Positions 34,530 to 42,771 of a stretch of DNA of 64,000 nt are shown here, one piece after another. The notes below the pieces were generated by a model. It was given only the letters and a program-made list of their open reading frames with translations, did not search any database and had not been told where the DNA came from. A program made the translations under genes and the position numbers. This DNA comes from an uncultured Flavobacteriaceae bacterium. Lineage in GTDB: Bacteria > Bacteroidota > Bacteroidia > Flavobacteriales > Flavobacteriaceae. The number at the start of each line of letters is the position of its first letter. The stretch's first letter is position 1. The stretch lies in the NCBI GenBank assembly GCA_947500585.1, contig CANMSN010000004.1, forward strand, positions 124,001 through 188,000. Direction: 5' to 3'.

Positions 34530-35794
34530 AAAAAACAGGCTATTTTCCAAAACGCTACCTAATGGTAGGTGGTACTTTTTTATTAGCACTTTTATTATAT
34601 ATAGATCGTATTTGTATCTCTGTAGCTAAAGATCCTATTTCTGAAGCTCTAAGTTTAAGCGATAAGCAAATGGGATGGGTATTAGCTATATTCTCTTTAG
34701 GCTACGCATTTTTTCAAACACCTTCAGGGATGTTAGCAGATCGTTTAGGCCCTAGAAAAGTTTTAGCGAGTATCGTAACTATTTGGTCTTTGTTTACAGC
34801 ATTAACAGGTTATGCTTGGAATTTTATCTCGCTCTTAATCATTCGCTTTCTATTTGGCGCAGGTGAAGCTGGTGCGTTTCCTGGAATGACTAGAGCTGTT
34901 TATAGCTGGATTCCTTTACAAGAACGCGGACTCGTTACTGGTATTAATTTTTCTGGCTCAAGATTAGGTGCTGCTTTTGCTTTACCACTAGTGGTTTGGT
35001 TAATAGATAGTTTTGGGTGGCGAACTTCTTTTCTAATCATGGGTGTTGTTGGTGTACTTTGGGCAGCAGCTTGGTACATGCTGTTTAGAGATAACCCAGA
35101 AAATCATAAAGCGCTTTCTCAAGGAGAAAAAGACTTCATTTTAGAACACAGACAAGAAAAAGAAACAGCTATAGCTAAAGAAAAAATAAATTTTGGTACA
35201 CTTTTAAAATCAAAGAATATGTGGTTAGCTATGGGGCAATATTTCTGTAGCAATTTCACCTTTTTCTTTGCGCTTACATGGTTATTTCCACATATAAAAA
35301 GCGAATATAATTTAGATACTATTGAAGCTGGATTTTACACCGCTATCCCTCTTGTTTTCGGAGCTTTTGGAAACTGGTTTTCTGGCGCTTTAGGCGATAG
35401 TATTTTCAAAAAAGGAAATTGGGCTAAATCGCGTATATTACCGGCAGCTATTGGATTTGCTTTAGCCGCTATTGGGTTGATTGGTAGTATTTACATGGAT
35501 TCGGCCATAGGTGCTATCCTATTTTTAAGTATCGCTATTTTTGGTGCAGATATGACACTACCTTCTTCATGGGCGTTTTGTGCAGATATTGGCAAAGAAC
35601 ATTCAGGAGCGGTTTCTGGAACCATGAACATGGCTGGAAATATAGGTGCATTTATTACAGCTTTAATCTTTCCATATTTATTATCATGGACAGGAAACAC
35701 CAATTTATTTTTTGTTGTTGGTGCTGTGCTAAATATAATCGCCATCGTACTTTGGTACAATATGAAACCACAAAAACATTTTTCGGAATACTAA
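34526..35794 (+). CDS. MFS transporter, anion:cation symporter (sugar-acid uptake) type
   Basis: 422 residues with 12 predicted membrane helices. Marks of the ACS family: LLYIDRICISVA in helix 1, the G-x-x-A-D-R-x-G loop (GMLADRLGPRK, about 71-81), FGAGEAGAFPG in helix 4 and RGLVTGINFSGSRLGAA. ACS relatives carry hexuronates, galactonate, glucarate or tartrate together with H+ or Na+, which fits the acid sugar kinase next door. Start overlaps the kinase stop; the following oxidoreductase begins one base after its stop. Confidence 0.88.
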   Translation: MKKTGYFPKRYLMVGGTFLLALLLYIDRICISVAKDPISEALSLSDKQMGWVLAIFSLGYAFFQTPSGMLADRLGPRKVLASIVTIWSLFTALTGYAWNFISLLIIRFLFGAGEAGAFPGMTRAVYSWIPLQERGLVTGINFSGSRLGAAFALPLVVWLIDSFGWRTSFLIMGVVGVLWAAAWYMLFRDNPENHKALSQGEKDFILEHRQEKETAIAKEKINFGTLLKSKNMWLAMGQYFCSNFTFFFALTWLFPHIKSEYNLDTIEAGFYTAIPLVFGAFGNWFSGALGDSIFKKGNWAKSRILPAAIGFALAAIGLIGSIYMDSAIGAILFLSIAIFGADMTLPSSWAFCADIGKEHSGAVSGTMNMAGNIGAFITALIFPYLLSWTGNTNLFFVVGAVLNIIAIVLWYNMKPQKHFSEY

Positions 35795-35795
35795 T

Positions 35796-36824
35796 ATGAA
35801 AAAACTAAGAGGTGTTGCCGTTGGCACAGGATATTTTAGTCAGTTCCAATACGAAGCTTGGAATCGTTTAGAGCATGTTGATATTGTTGCTGTTTCAAGC
35901 AGGAAAAAAGAAAAAGCACAAGTTATTTGCGATACATATGGTATTGCAAATGCGTACGGTAGTTTTGAAGAGATGCTAGAAACTGAAAAACCTGATTTCG
36001 TTGATATTATTACACCTCCAGAAACACACACCAATTTTTGCAATATGGCTATAAAACATGGTGTAGATATTATTTGTCAAAAACCTTTAGCGCCAACTTA
36101 TAAAGAATCTGTTGCTTTAGCCAAAGCCGTTAAAAATTCTAATGTCAGAATGATGATACACGAAAACTTTAGGTTTCAACCTTGGCATAGAGAAATAAAA
36201 AAACTTCTAGATAAACATGTTATTGGTGATAAATTACACACCATAAACTTGAGAATGCGCATGGGAGATGGGTGGCAAAAGGATGCTTACATGAATAGGC
36301 AACCCTATTTTAGAGAAATGCCACAGCTACTTATTTATGAAACCGGCGTTCATTTTATTGATACGTTTCGGTATTTAATTGGAGACATTTCGCAAGTATA
36401 TTCAAAACTAAAAACGTTGAATTCTAATATAAAAGGTGAAGATTTTGCTTGGGTGCAAATTGAATTTAATAATGGTGTTTTAGGCTTTATAGACGCTAAC
36501 AGGTTTAATGAAAACACAGCTGACGACCCAAGATTAACTTTTGGATCCATATGGATTGAAGGCAATAAGGGTACCATTCGTTTATACGACGATGGCAAAA
36601 TCACCACACAGTTTTTAGGCGAAAAGGAAAACACTCATGATTACTTTTACGAAAAAATAAATTTTGCAGGCGATTGTGTTTATAATACACAAGAACATTT
36701 TATAAATTGCTTACGCTCTGGCGATGCTTTTGAAACAGATGTTGAAGCTTATTTAAATAACATTATTGTACAGGACGCTGTTTATGAATCTAATGAAAAA
36801 GGATTACCTGTAAATGTAAAATAA
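35796..36824 (+). CDS. Gfo/Idh/MocA-family oxidoreductase
   Basis: 342 residues. N-terminal Rossmann NAD(P) domain starting GVAVGTGYFSQFQYEAW (about 5-21), the CQKPLAPTYKES loop that carries the catalytic Lys (EKP in other members, here QKP) and the C-terminal alpha/beta domain with ETGVHFIDTFRYL. Members oxidise or reduce sugar hydroxyls. It is the last gene of the plus-strand operon and probably interconverts the incoming sugar acid with a keto form. Nearly no gap to the transporter gene. A hairpin follows at 36846. Confidence 0.85.
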   Translation: MKKLRGVAVGTGYFSQFQYEAWNRLEHVDIVAVSSRKKEKAQVICDTYGIANAYGSFEEMLETEKPDFVDIITPPETHTNFCNMAIKHGVDIICQKPLAPTYKESVALAKAVKNSNVRMMIHENFRFQPWHREIKKLLDKHVIGDKLHTINLRMRMGDGWQKDAYMNRQPYFREMPQLLIYETGVHFIDTFRYLIGDISQVYSKLKTLNSNIKGEDFAWVQIEFNNGVLGFIDANRFNENTADDPRLTFGSIWIEGNKGTIRLYDDGKITTQFLGEKENTHDYFYEKINFAGDCVYNTQEHFINCLRSGDAFETDVEAYLNNIIVQDAVYESNEKGLPVNVK

Positions 36825-36845
36825 ATTATAGTACATTTTTAGTTA

Positions 36846-36881
36846 AACACGCTTTAAAGAAAGTTTTTAGTAAAGTGTGTT
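36846..36881 (+). terminator. Hairpin after the sugar-acid operon
   Basis: AACACGCTTTA and TAAAGTGTGTT pair over 11 bp with one G-U pair and a 14-base loop, starting 22 bases past the last stop. There is no U run after it, so it could be a weak or factor-dependent end, or just mRNA protection. Confidence 0.4.
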
Positions 36882-36977
36882 GTATCCAAATACATGGACG
36901 CTCCACTAACCTATTGTTTTGATCAAAATTTTATGAGGCGAAGGTTAACATCGAGATTCTATTTTACATAATATTTT

Positions 36978-37322
36978 TCAACACCATTTAATATTACCGT
37001 CGATAATCCAAAAATGACTTTCGCAACCGTCAAGTTTATGAATTGATGGATGAATAGTTACCCTACCTTTTTTATCAAATTCAACTTTCCAAAGTGGTTT
37101 TTTACTGTTAGATAGATTTAACATAATTACTTCACCACACTTATTAGGGCAATTTAAATAAGCCCATTTTACATAATCCTCTCCTCCGACTATATATACT
37201 AAATTATCTTTAATATCTTCATGTTTTGGATTGTCCCTTATAACTTTTACTCGAAATTTATATTTTCCTAGTTTCCAAAGAATATAACCTATGAACTTTT
37301 TTAATAAACTTTTATTTTTCAT
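36978..37322 (-). CDS. DUF6527 family protein of a ubiquitin-like system
   Basis: 114 residues from the ATG at 37322, which overlaps the stop of the E1 fusion gene by 4 bp (ATGA). A longer upstream reading is possible but would be antisense to nothing useful and ignores the coupled start. Cys and aromatic motifs match DUF6527: NCPNKCGEVIMLNLS, a W near WKVEF, SIHKLDGCESHFWI and a terminal IKWC, so a zinc-binding fold is probable. This family is found almost only beside Multi_ubiq/E2/E1 genes in bacteria. It is the last gene of the Ubl operon. Its role is unknown; it could be a zinc-binding accessory or target-recognition factor. Confidence 0.82.
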   Translation of the reverse strand: MKNKSLLKKFIGYILWKLGKYKFRVKVIRDNPKHEDIKDNLVYIVGGEDYVKWAYLNCPNKCGEVIMLNLSNSKKPLWKVEFDKKGRVTIHPSIHKLDGCESHFWIIDGNIKWC

Positions 37323-38707
37323 TGAACTACCATATCTAAAAACGGTTGCATATCTCCTCTTCCCCAATATCCTTCACTACCACAAATTCTACATTCATTA
37401 TTTTTTAAATTAGCAGGAGTTATTTCTGTTCCTCTATGGAAGAAATATATCTTATGTGGACGCTTACCTAATGGATTAAAGTTTTGCATTCTATTTAAAA
37501 ATTCATTTACAGCCATACTTGCAATTTGAGTAGTAAAAGTTACAACCGCTGGCGCAGGGTTGCCCTCTCCTACTACATATGCCTCTTGTTTTAATTTTTC
37601 GTAGTTCTCTGGCTCATTTCGCTGTAAACTTTCCTCATAAGCAATATCAGGATTTATAACACCTTTTGTAATAAGACAATCACTATTTGGATATAAATAC
37701 GAAATTCTACCTTGTAAATCTTGTATAGATGGAGGGTTTCCATTAACAGATATTACTAATCCCATATCAATAACAGGAGTTAAATAAAAAAAAGCAAACC
37801 TATTTAATAGAATTCTCCCTGAATGGTCATCTGTACACCCAAATACAACGTCGCTCAATTTTAATAAGTCTCTGCCTTTCTTTGACGAAATCCAATCTTT
37901 AATTACATTTACTTTTGTTCCTAAACCAATTTCAAGAATATACTTTTTTAGTACATCAACTTTATATTTGCCTATGTCTTCCTTTTTAGCTCCATGTAAT
38001 CGGTTAAGATTAGTTTCTTCTACAATGTCTTTGTCTATTAAATACAACTCTCCAATACCAAGTCTTGTAAGTAATAAAGCAGTTGCAGATCCTGTTGCTC
38101 CAGCACCAACAATTGTACATTTAATTTTGGATAAATCTTGAACTAAAGAACTTCCAAACGCCAATTTTTGACGATCAAAAGCTGTTGAAGTTTCAAATTT
38201 TTTCATTCTGTCTGGATACCATATTTTAAAGGAATCTCCAATAACTCTTATTAGTGAAAATAATTCAGTATTTAAATTTTTATCCCAAATACGTCCAATG
38301 AATGAACCATTAGGCATCATAATAAGACTACCATGAGGTCTATCTCCTCCATTTCTATTGAAAGCTAATTCAAATAAACCTTTTTCTCCTATATCATCAG
38401 TTTCAGAGAAACCTTCAAATCCAGATGGATGATTATGGATTACTATTACTCCGAAATTTTTAGTCTCTGCTTTTTTTAAAGCTTTTATGAAATAATTGTT
38501 ATCCCAACTTACCTTATATTTTTCCGAGGTTAATAATTGCTCATCAGATAACAATATTAATTCTTTAGTTAAAAATCGATCTTCTTCGTTTTCAACAAGA
38601 CCACGTCCACAAATAACAAATGCTACTCTTTCTTTATCGTCTTCCTTCAAAAGATGATTTTTAAGTTGTTCGTAGTGTGTTTCTTGAATTGTAACTGTAT
38701 ATCTCAT
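37319..38707 (-). CDS. JAB peptidase - ThiF/E1 ubiquitin-activating fusion
   Basis: 462 residues. N-terminal JAB/MPN+ deubiquitinase-type domain (about 1-150) with a perfect JAMM metal motif HxHx7SxxD: H91, H93, S101, D104. The ThiF/E1 domain (about 175-430) has the ATP loop GAGATG (201-206), D225/D227, the NLNR arginine (236), CTDD (291-294) and a candidate thioester Cys344 in YPNSDCLI. A C-terminal CRIC (439-442) may bind zinc. One protein therefore holds both the activating and the removing activity for the ubiquitin-like partner encoded two genes upstream. Starts within the E2 stop (ATGA overlap) and ends within the DUF6527 start. Confidence 0.92.
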   Translation of the reverse strand: MRYTVTIQETHYEQLKNHLLKEDDKERVAFVICGRGLVENEEDRFLTKELILLSDEQLLTSEKYKVSWDNNYFIKALKKAETKNFGVIVIHNHPSGFEGFSETDDIGEKGLFELAFNRNGGDRPHGSLIMMPNGSFIGRIWDKNLNTELFSLIRVIGDSFKIWYPDRMKKFETSTAFDRQKLAFGSSLVQDLSKIKCTIVGAGATGSATALLLTRLGIGELYLIDKDIVEETNLNRLHGAKKEDIGKYKVDVLKKYILEIGLGTKVNVIKDWISSKKGRDLLKLSDVVFGCTDDHSGRILLNRFAFFYLTPVIDMGLVISVNGNPPSIQDLQGRISYLYPNSDCLITKGVINPDIAYEESLQRNEPENYEKLKQEAYVVGEGNPAPAVVTFTTQIASMAVNEFLNRMQNFNPLGKRPHKIYFFHRGTEITPANLKNNECRICGSEGYWGRGDMQPFLDMVVQ

Positions 38708-39087
38708 GCTGCAATTTCTAATGCATTATTTACTTTTTTTAAATATGTATGTATTCCATCAATTCCAGCACGCCATTCATTAGCAGGATAATGCCTTGAC
38801 CATCTTTGCCAAGTTTTACCTTCAAATAATATTGTTGCTTGGGTTTGACGCGCTGCTCTATTTCCTGGTATTAACAAAATGGCTGGATAAAAATACCACA
38901 TATCAGGTCTTGCGTCAGGATATCCATTTGGTATTAAAACTAATAAGTCAACAGCCTCATGATTATATTTACCTTTTGGTAATTTATAATTCCTAATAAT
39001 CAACCCATTCCTATTGGTATCTATTATTTCTTCAAACTGATACCCTTTAGAAACCAAATAATCTCTATCAAATTCTGGTAAAAACAT
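38704..39087 (-). CDS. Prokaryotic E2-like protein (Prok-E2_E type) lacking cysteine
   Basis: 127 residues. Matches the E2/UBC-like family found beside Multi_ubiq genes: NYKLPKGKYN, DLLVLIPNGYPDARPDMWYFYP, the conserved WQRWSRH (about 95-101) and EWRAGIDGIHTYL. The translation contains no Cys at all, so no thioester can form in the classical E2 way. I cannot check how general this is in the family. It starts one base into the Ubl stop (TAATG) and its TGA overlaps the E1 start. Cytoplasmic; it probably positions the Ubl for transfer, by another chemistry or as a scaffold. Confidence 0.85.
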   Translation of the reverse strand: MFLPEFDRDYLVSKGYQFEEIIDTNRNGLIIRNYKLPKGKYNHEAVDLLVLIPNGYPDARPDMWYFYPAILLIPGNRAARQTQATILFEGKTWQRWSRHYPANEWRAGIDGIHTYLKKVNNALEIAA

Positions 39088-39329
39088 TATCCTTCTGTTG
39101 TACTTTTTTTTCCTGTAAAGAAATGCTCTCTTCCGGGTTTGCTTAAATCTACTTTTTCATCATTTTCAATTTCTCTATCATCTTCTGGACCATTTACCTT
39201 TAACCAGACTCCATACTCAGTAGGCACTTGAGCTAGAACTTTAATTTGTGAGCCCGTAATGAATTGATCTTCTACATCAAATGGTTTTTGATCAATTAAA
39301 ATTTTGAATTTGTTTTTTTGCTTTTCCAT
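39087..39329 (-). CDS. Multi_ubiq-type ubiquitin-like protein (single domain)
   Basis: 80 residues forming a single beta-grasp-like Ubl domain. Family signs are KFKILIDQKPFDVEDQFITG near the start, VPTEYGVWLKVNG in the middle and GREHFFTGKK near the end. It ends STTEG, so the C-terminal Gly is exposed without processing, as needed for adenylation by the E1 two genes downstream. Many Multi_ubiq proteins carry several tandem domains; here only one is present. First gene of the Ubl-E2-E1/JAB-DUF6527 operon, 97 bp after the WYL regulator gene with a hairpin between. Confidence 0.88.
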   Translation of the reverse strand: MEKQKNKFKILIDQKPFDVEDQFITGSQIKVLAQVPTEYGVWLKVNGPEDDREIENDEKVDLSKPGREHFFTGKKSTTEG

Positions 39330-39376
39330 TATATTTTTTATTTTAAAATTATTTAACTCTACAAATAAAAAACAAC

Positions 39377-39399
39377 ATGGCGCAATCTAAGTGCGCCAT
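39377..39399 (-). terminator. Terminator/attenuator hairpin between WYL gene and Ubl operon
   Basis: ATGGCGCA-ATCTAAG-TGCGCCAT: a perfect 8-bp GC-rich stem with a 7-base loop, unusual in this AT-rich context. On the minus strand it is followed by GTTGTTTTTTATTTG. It lies 28 bases after the WYL stop and 48 before the Ubl start, so it could separate or attenuate Ubl expression, or be an operator. Confidence 0.65.
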
Positions 39400-39426
39400 C
39401 TAAAAACAATTTATTTTATTAAAAAT

Positions 39427-40425
39427 TTATGTGTTATTATATTGAGATTTTGCGATTTCTAAAGTTTCAACAACTCTATTGACTACTGACTTTGGAGATA
39501 TTATTTTAGCATCTGAACCGTAACTAAGAATTTTTGAATAAAATTCATAGGATGGTTTTACCATAACTTTAATTATTAAATTTTGATTGTTTTCTTCAAC
39601 TATTTCCTGTGTCGAATGTATTGGAAGTGTTTTAAGATAATGTCCTTGTTTTGATTTAAATGAAATAACCACTTCAATAGGTTCTTCATCAGTCACTGTG
39701 ACTCCAAATGAATATTTGAAATATTCTTCACTTTTAAAATCTATTTTTTGAAAAACTTCATTTGTACAATTAAAACTAATAATACGATCTAATCCAAAAG
39801 TTATAAAGCTGTCGTATTTTATATTTATACCAATTAAATACCATAACAATTTATCCTCTTTCAATAATAACGGTTTTATCAAATGTTTTTTTGGTTCTTT
39901 ATTATGTCGTTTATATTGAATTTCTATCACTCTTTGATTTGCAATACTTTCTAATAATTCAGTTATCAGCCCCAAACCAGGTATCAATGGATGTTTTTCT
40001 GTTTCTAATAATGTGTCTCGTTCAAATAGTTCTTTCATTTCCAATGGAATATTGGTTGAATCAATCACTTTTTTTGTAGTCTTTGATATTTCTTTAAATA
40101 TTGGATAGTCTCTATATTGAGATATTGTTTTAAAATAGAAAAGTAAAGCATTAATTTCTTCGTCAATTAATTCAATAATTGGAAATATCTCGTCAACATT
40201 TTCTGGATAATAATATGCTTTTTTTGAATTGTCATATTCAATTGGAGCGTGATAATCCATTATCATATTTCTTATATCCTTTTGAATTGTAGTTTTTCCA
40301 ACTGAAATATCATGTCTTTCAAAAATTTTATCAATTATAACATCTGTCTTTACAGTTTCGTAATCTCTTAGTAATCTATCAATAACACGATAACGCAGTT
40401 GTATGTTTTTAGGTAATTTTCCCAT
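39427..40425 (-). CDS. WYL-domain transcriptional regulator
   Basis: 332 residues. N-terminal winged HTH (about 5-75, with VGKTTIQKDIRNM) and a WYL ligand-binding domain (about 160-260) with IEIQYKRHN, KPLLLKEDKLLWYLIG and FGLDRIISF. WYL regulators bind nucleic-acid-like ligands and often control phage-defence loci. It begins 4 bp after the stop of the DUF2779 gene and precedes the Ubl operon on the same strand, so it is the likely regulator of the island. It may repress at its own upstream region or at the 39377 hairpin; neither is shown. Confidence 0.88.
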   Translation of the reverse strand: MGKLPKNIQLRYRVIDRLLRDYETVKTDVIIDKIFERHDISVGKTTIQKDIRNMIMDYHAPIEYDNSKKAYYYPENVDEIFPIIELIDEEINALLFYFKTISQYRDYPIFKEISKTTKKVIDSTNIPLEMKELFERDTLLETEKHPLIPGLGLITELLESIANQRVIEIQYKRHNKEPKKHLIKPLLLKEDKLLWYLIGINIKYDSFITFGLDRIISFNCTNEVFQKIDFKSEEYFKYSFGVTVTDEEPIEVVISFKSKQGHYLKTLPIHSTQEIVEENNQNLIIKVMVKPSYEFYSKILSYGSDAKIISPKSVVNRVVETLEIAKSQYNNT

Positions 40426-40429
40426 ATTT

Positions 40430-42397
40430 TTAGTCGACTAAATCTTTAAAATGTTCATAGAGCATGACCATAGCCAATGTATCCAACTCACAATATTTTA
40501 ATAATGCGGAAGTTATTTGTTCAATTTCAGCTTGCTTCATGTCTGTATACTGCAACTTACCATATGCTGTTAATGCTGCTCCACCATCATTAATATCTTC
40601 AATATCAGAAATAGAATTCTCAATTTCTTCCTCTGTCCAATCTTCAAATACTGGAGGAAGACGTTTATAAGGATTTATAACTTTATCTTCTTCTTGCTCT
40701 AACCAAACAAAATTGGCTGGGAAATTAGTTGAGGTTAATGAGATTTCATCAATTGGTTGTGAATATTTTATTTTTAAAAAATCACTGCTATTGAGAGCAG
40801 CAGGCAACAAATCCTTTAAAGAATTCGAACCTTTTGTCAATGGATTGAAATAAAAGTTTTTCGCAATAGCCCAAAGGTCAACCATATCTCTATTACCTCG
40901 CCATTCAATAACACTCTTTTCTTTTGAATGGGAAATACTTTCAATAAACTGAATTAAAGAATCTTTGTCAGCTTCTTCAGAATCCAAAAGCTGGAAATAA
41001 ATGGCATTTAAAATAGTGTTTTCGTGGTTGTGAAATCTAAAAATAGTGCCATTATCATTTTCAAGGGCTTTTTTTAGTTCACGGATAAAATCAAAATTAG
41101 GAAAATAAGCAGCTGTGTTGCTTATGTATTCTGTTGAATGCTCAATTTCTCCATTTTCCTTATAAGTGTGGTGGGAAAATTGAAAAGCAATTTGCTCATA
41201 TGGCCTTCTACCTTTTGAAAATGGTAAAGCTGCTGTGCAAGTTTCGAAATCGATAAAATGTAACGGAAAAATCCATTTATCCATTTCTTCCTTTAATCCA
41301 GCTTTATCAATGTAAATAGACGAGTCATTCGATAATGCTTTTTCTATTTGAATCCAAGCTCTTTGGCTATCTGTTAATTTACCAACTCCTTTTTTAAACC
41401 CAATATCTTCTTATTTCAAATTTTCAGCAAAAATCAATTTATTTTCGAATAATTCAGCTGATTTTCTCCAATGAATCCCTCTAATATCAAATAAATTAGT
41501 TTTCTCAAAATCTTTATAATTCCATTTTTTTTGTTTTTCAAAACATTCAACAAAACCAGATTTTAGTCCTTGTTTTTTATCCTCTTCTGAAGTTATAAAT
41601 TCACACTTATTACATGCCGAGTATGAGGTTGACGAATTCATATATTCATCATTAATATAAGTTTCTCTATAATCTTGTATTGCGTCAATAAAAGTTATGC
41701 CGTTAGCATAGGCATATTTCCCACCTTCAATACCAGTTACAATGTCTGTTATGTCTAGTTTTCCTAATATGGGATTTCCCAATTCATCTTTTGATTTTGC
41801 TAATACAGTTACTCCAGTTCTATTATCTGATGATTTTGTAATTCTGAAAAGTTGGTTTATACCATCTATAGAGGCTTTTTTAGACTTATCTGCCATTAAA
41901 ATAAATGACTTTATTTCCCATTCAGGAAAACACAGTTGCATAACATGTTTTTGAAATGCTACATCAAATAGATACGGTTTCCATTTGCTATCCATCCCGC
42001 CTCTTTTGCCTAAGAAAATATATTCATTCTCTGGCTCATATGATTTTGATTTGACCTCAATTAGTTCAATTATATTTCCTTTTTTAACAAGAATATCTGT
42101 TCTAATAAAAAGCCCATCAACTAAAAAAGCTGCTTCGTAAATAATGACATTTTCTTTTTTTAATAGTTCTTTGGTTTGTTTCCAATGCTTTACATAATCC
42201 CAATCTTCACCTTCTAAAAGATGTCCACCAGGATAATATAATCTTGCGAGTTCTTCAACTTGGAAACCACCTTTAGCTAATGCTTCCAAAAAAGGGTTTT
42301 CATTTTTTTTGTTTGCGTAGTCTTTCTTGCCTGTATAATAAAGCTTGTTTGGACATTCAAGCCCTAATTTGAATCTTGATTTTGATAATACTCTCAT
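40430..42397 (-). pseudogene. DUF2779-type nuclease/exonuclease gene split by one in-frame stop
   Basis: One frame of 656 codons cut by TAA at 41413-41411. Codons 1-328 (MRVLSKSRFKLGLECPNK...) resemble a Cas4/RecB-like PD-(D/E)xK nuclease: RTDILV followed by ELIEVKS, and late cysteines CNKCEF. After the stop the frame runs on as EDIGFKKGVGKLTDSQRAW, a normal family linker, into a DnaQ-like exonuclease part (HFIDFET, FRFHNHE, CELDTLA). No frameshift is needed. The second half could start at ATG 41284 behind AAAGGAAG, a fair ribosome site, giving a 284-residue protein. So it is a nonsense allele, a sequencing error, or two separate proteins. It shares spacing (4 bp) with the WYL gene. Confidence 0.82.
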
Positions 42398-42771
42398 AAT
42401 TTTAAATACAGATTTTAACCATAGTAAAAAACTACAGTCAGATTATGCTGAATAATTAGTTATAGGGAGAGTTTAAATATAGTGATTTTTGTAGGAATTA
42501 TTATGAGGAAAAGCGTAATTGTAAGAATGTTTTTAATTTAAATTTATTCCATACAAATTCCACTACGCTCCTATCGTCGTTTCGTAAAAAGAATATATCA
42601 TTAATATTGTAGAAAAAGTAGTAGTTTAAACTTCGCTTTTACCAAAGCAAAATCACATAACGCAGAACATACTAAAACCTATCAAAAGGTTTATAAAATT
42701 CATAAAAAACCCATAATTAAAGTGTATTTAATTATGGGTTAAAATTTTATTGTTTGTTTTATAAACAGGAA
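42398..42771. other. Intergenic region at the right edge of the Ubl island
   Basis: About 370 bases between the DUF2779 start and the transaldolase stop. No convincing gene. It holds AT-rich DNA near 42400-42540 that probably contains the island promoter (no clear TAnnTTTG box for the minus strand was found), a CCACTACGCTCC segment near 42551 faintly like the TACGCTCAGT repeat, and the transaldolase terminator. Confidence 0.5.
42708..42740 (-). terminator. Rho-independent terminator of the transketolase-transaldolase unit
   Basis: AACCCATAATTAA and its complement TTAATTATGGGTT form a perfect 13-bp stem with a 7-base loop, about 32 bases after the transaldolase stop. GGGTTTTTTATG follows on the minus strand. 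Confidence 0.88.

Noticed and set aside
37323-37367. Longer N-terminus for the DUF6527 protein
   Set aside because: ATG at 37322 overlaps the E1 stop by 4 bases like the other junctions of the operon; the extra residues are just the E1 tail read in another frame.
36930-42515. Direct repeats flanking the Ubl island
   Set aside because: Only TTATGAGG is shared between the two edges, too short in AT-rich DNA to call an attachment site; no integrase is seen.
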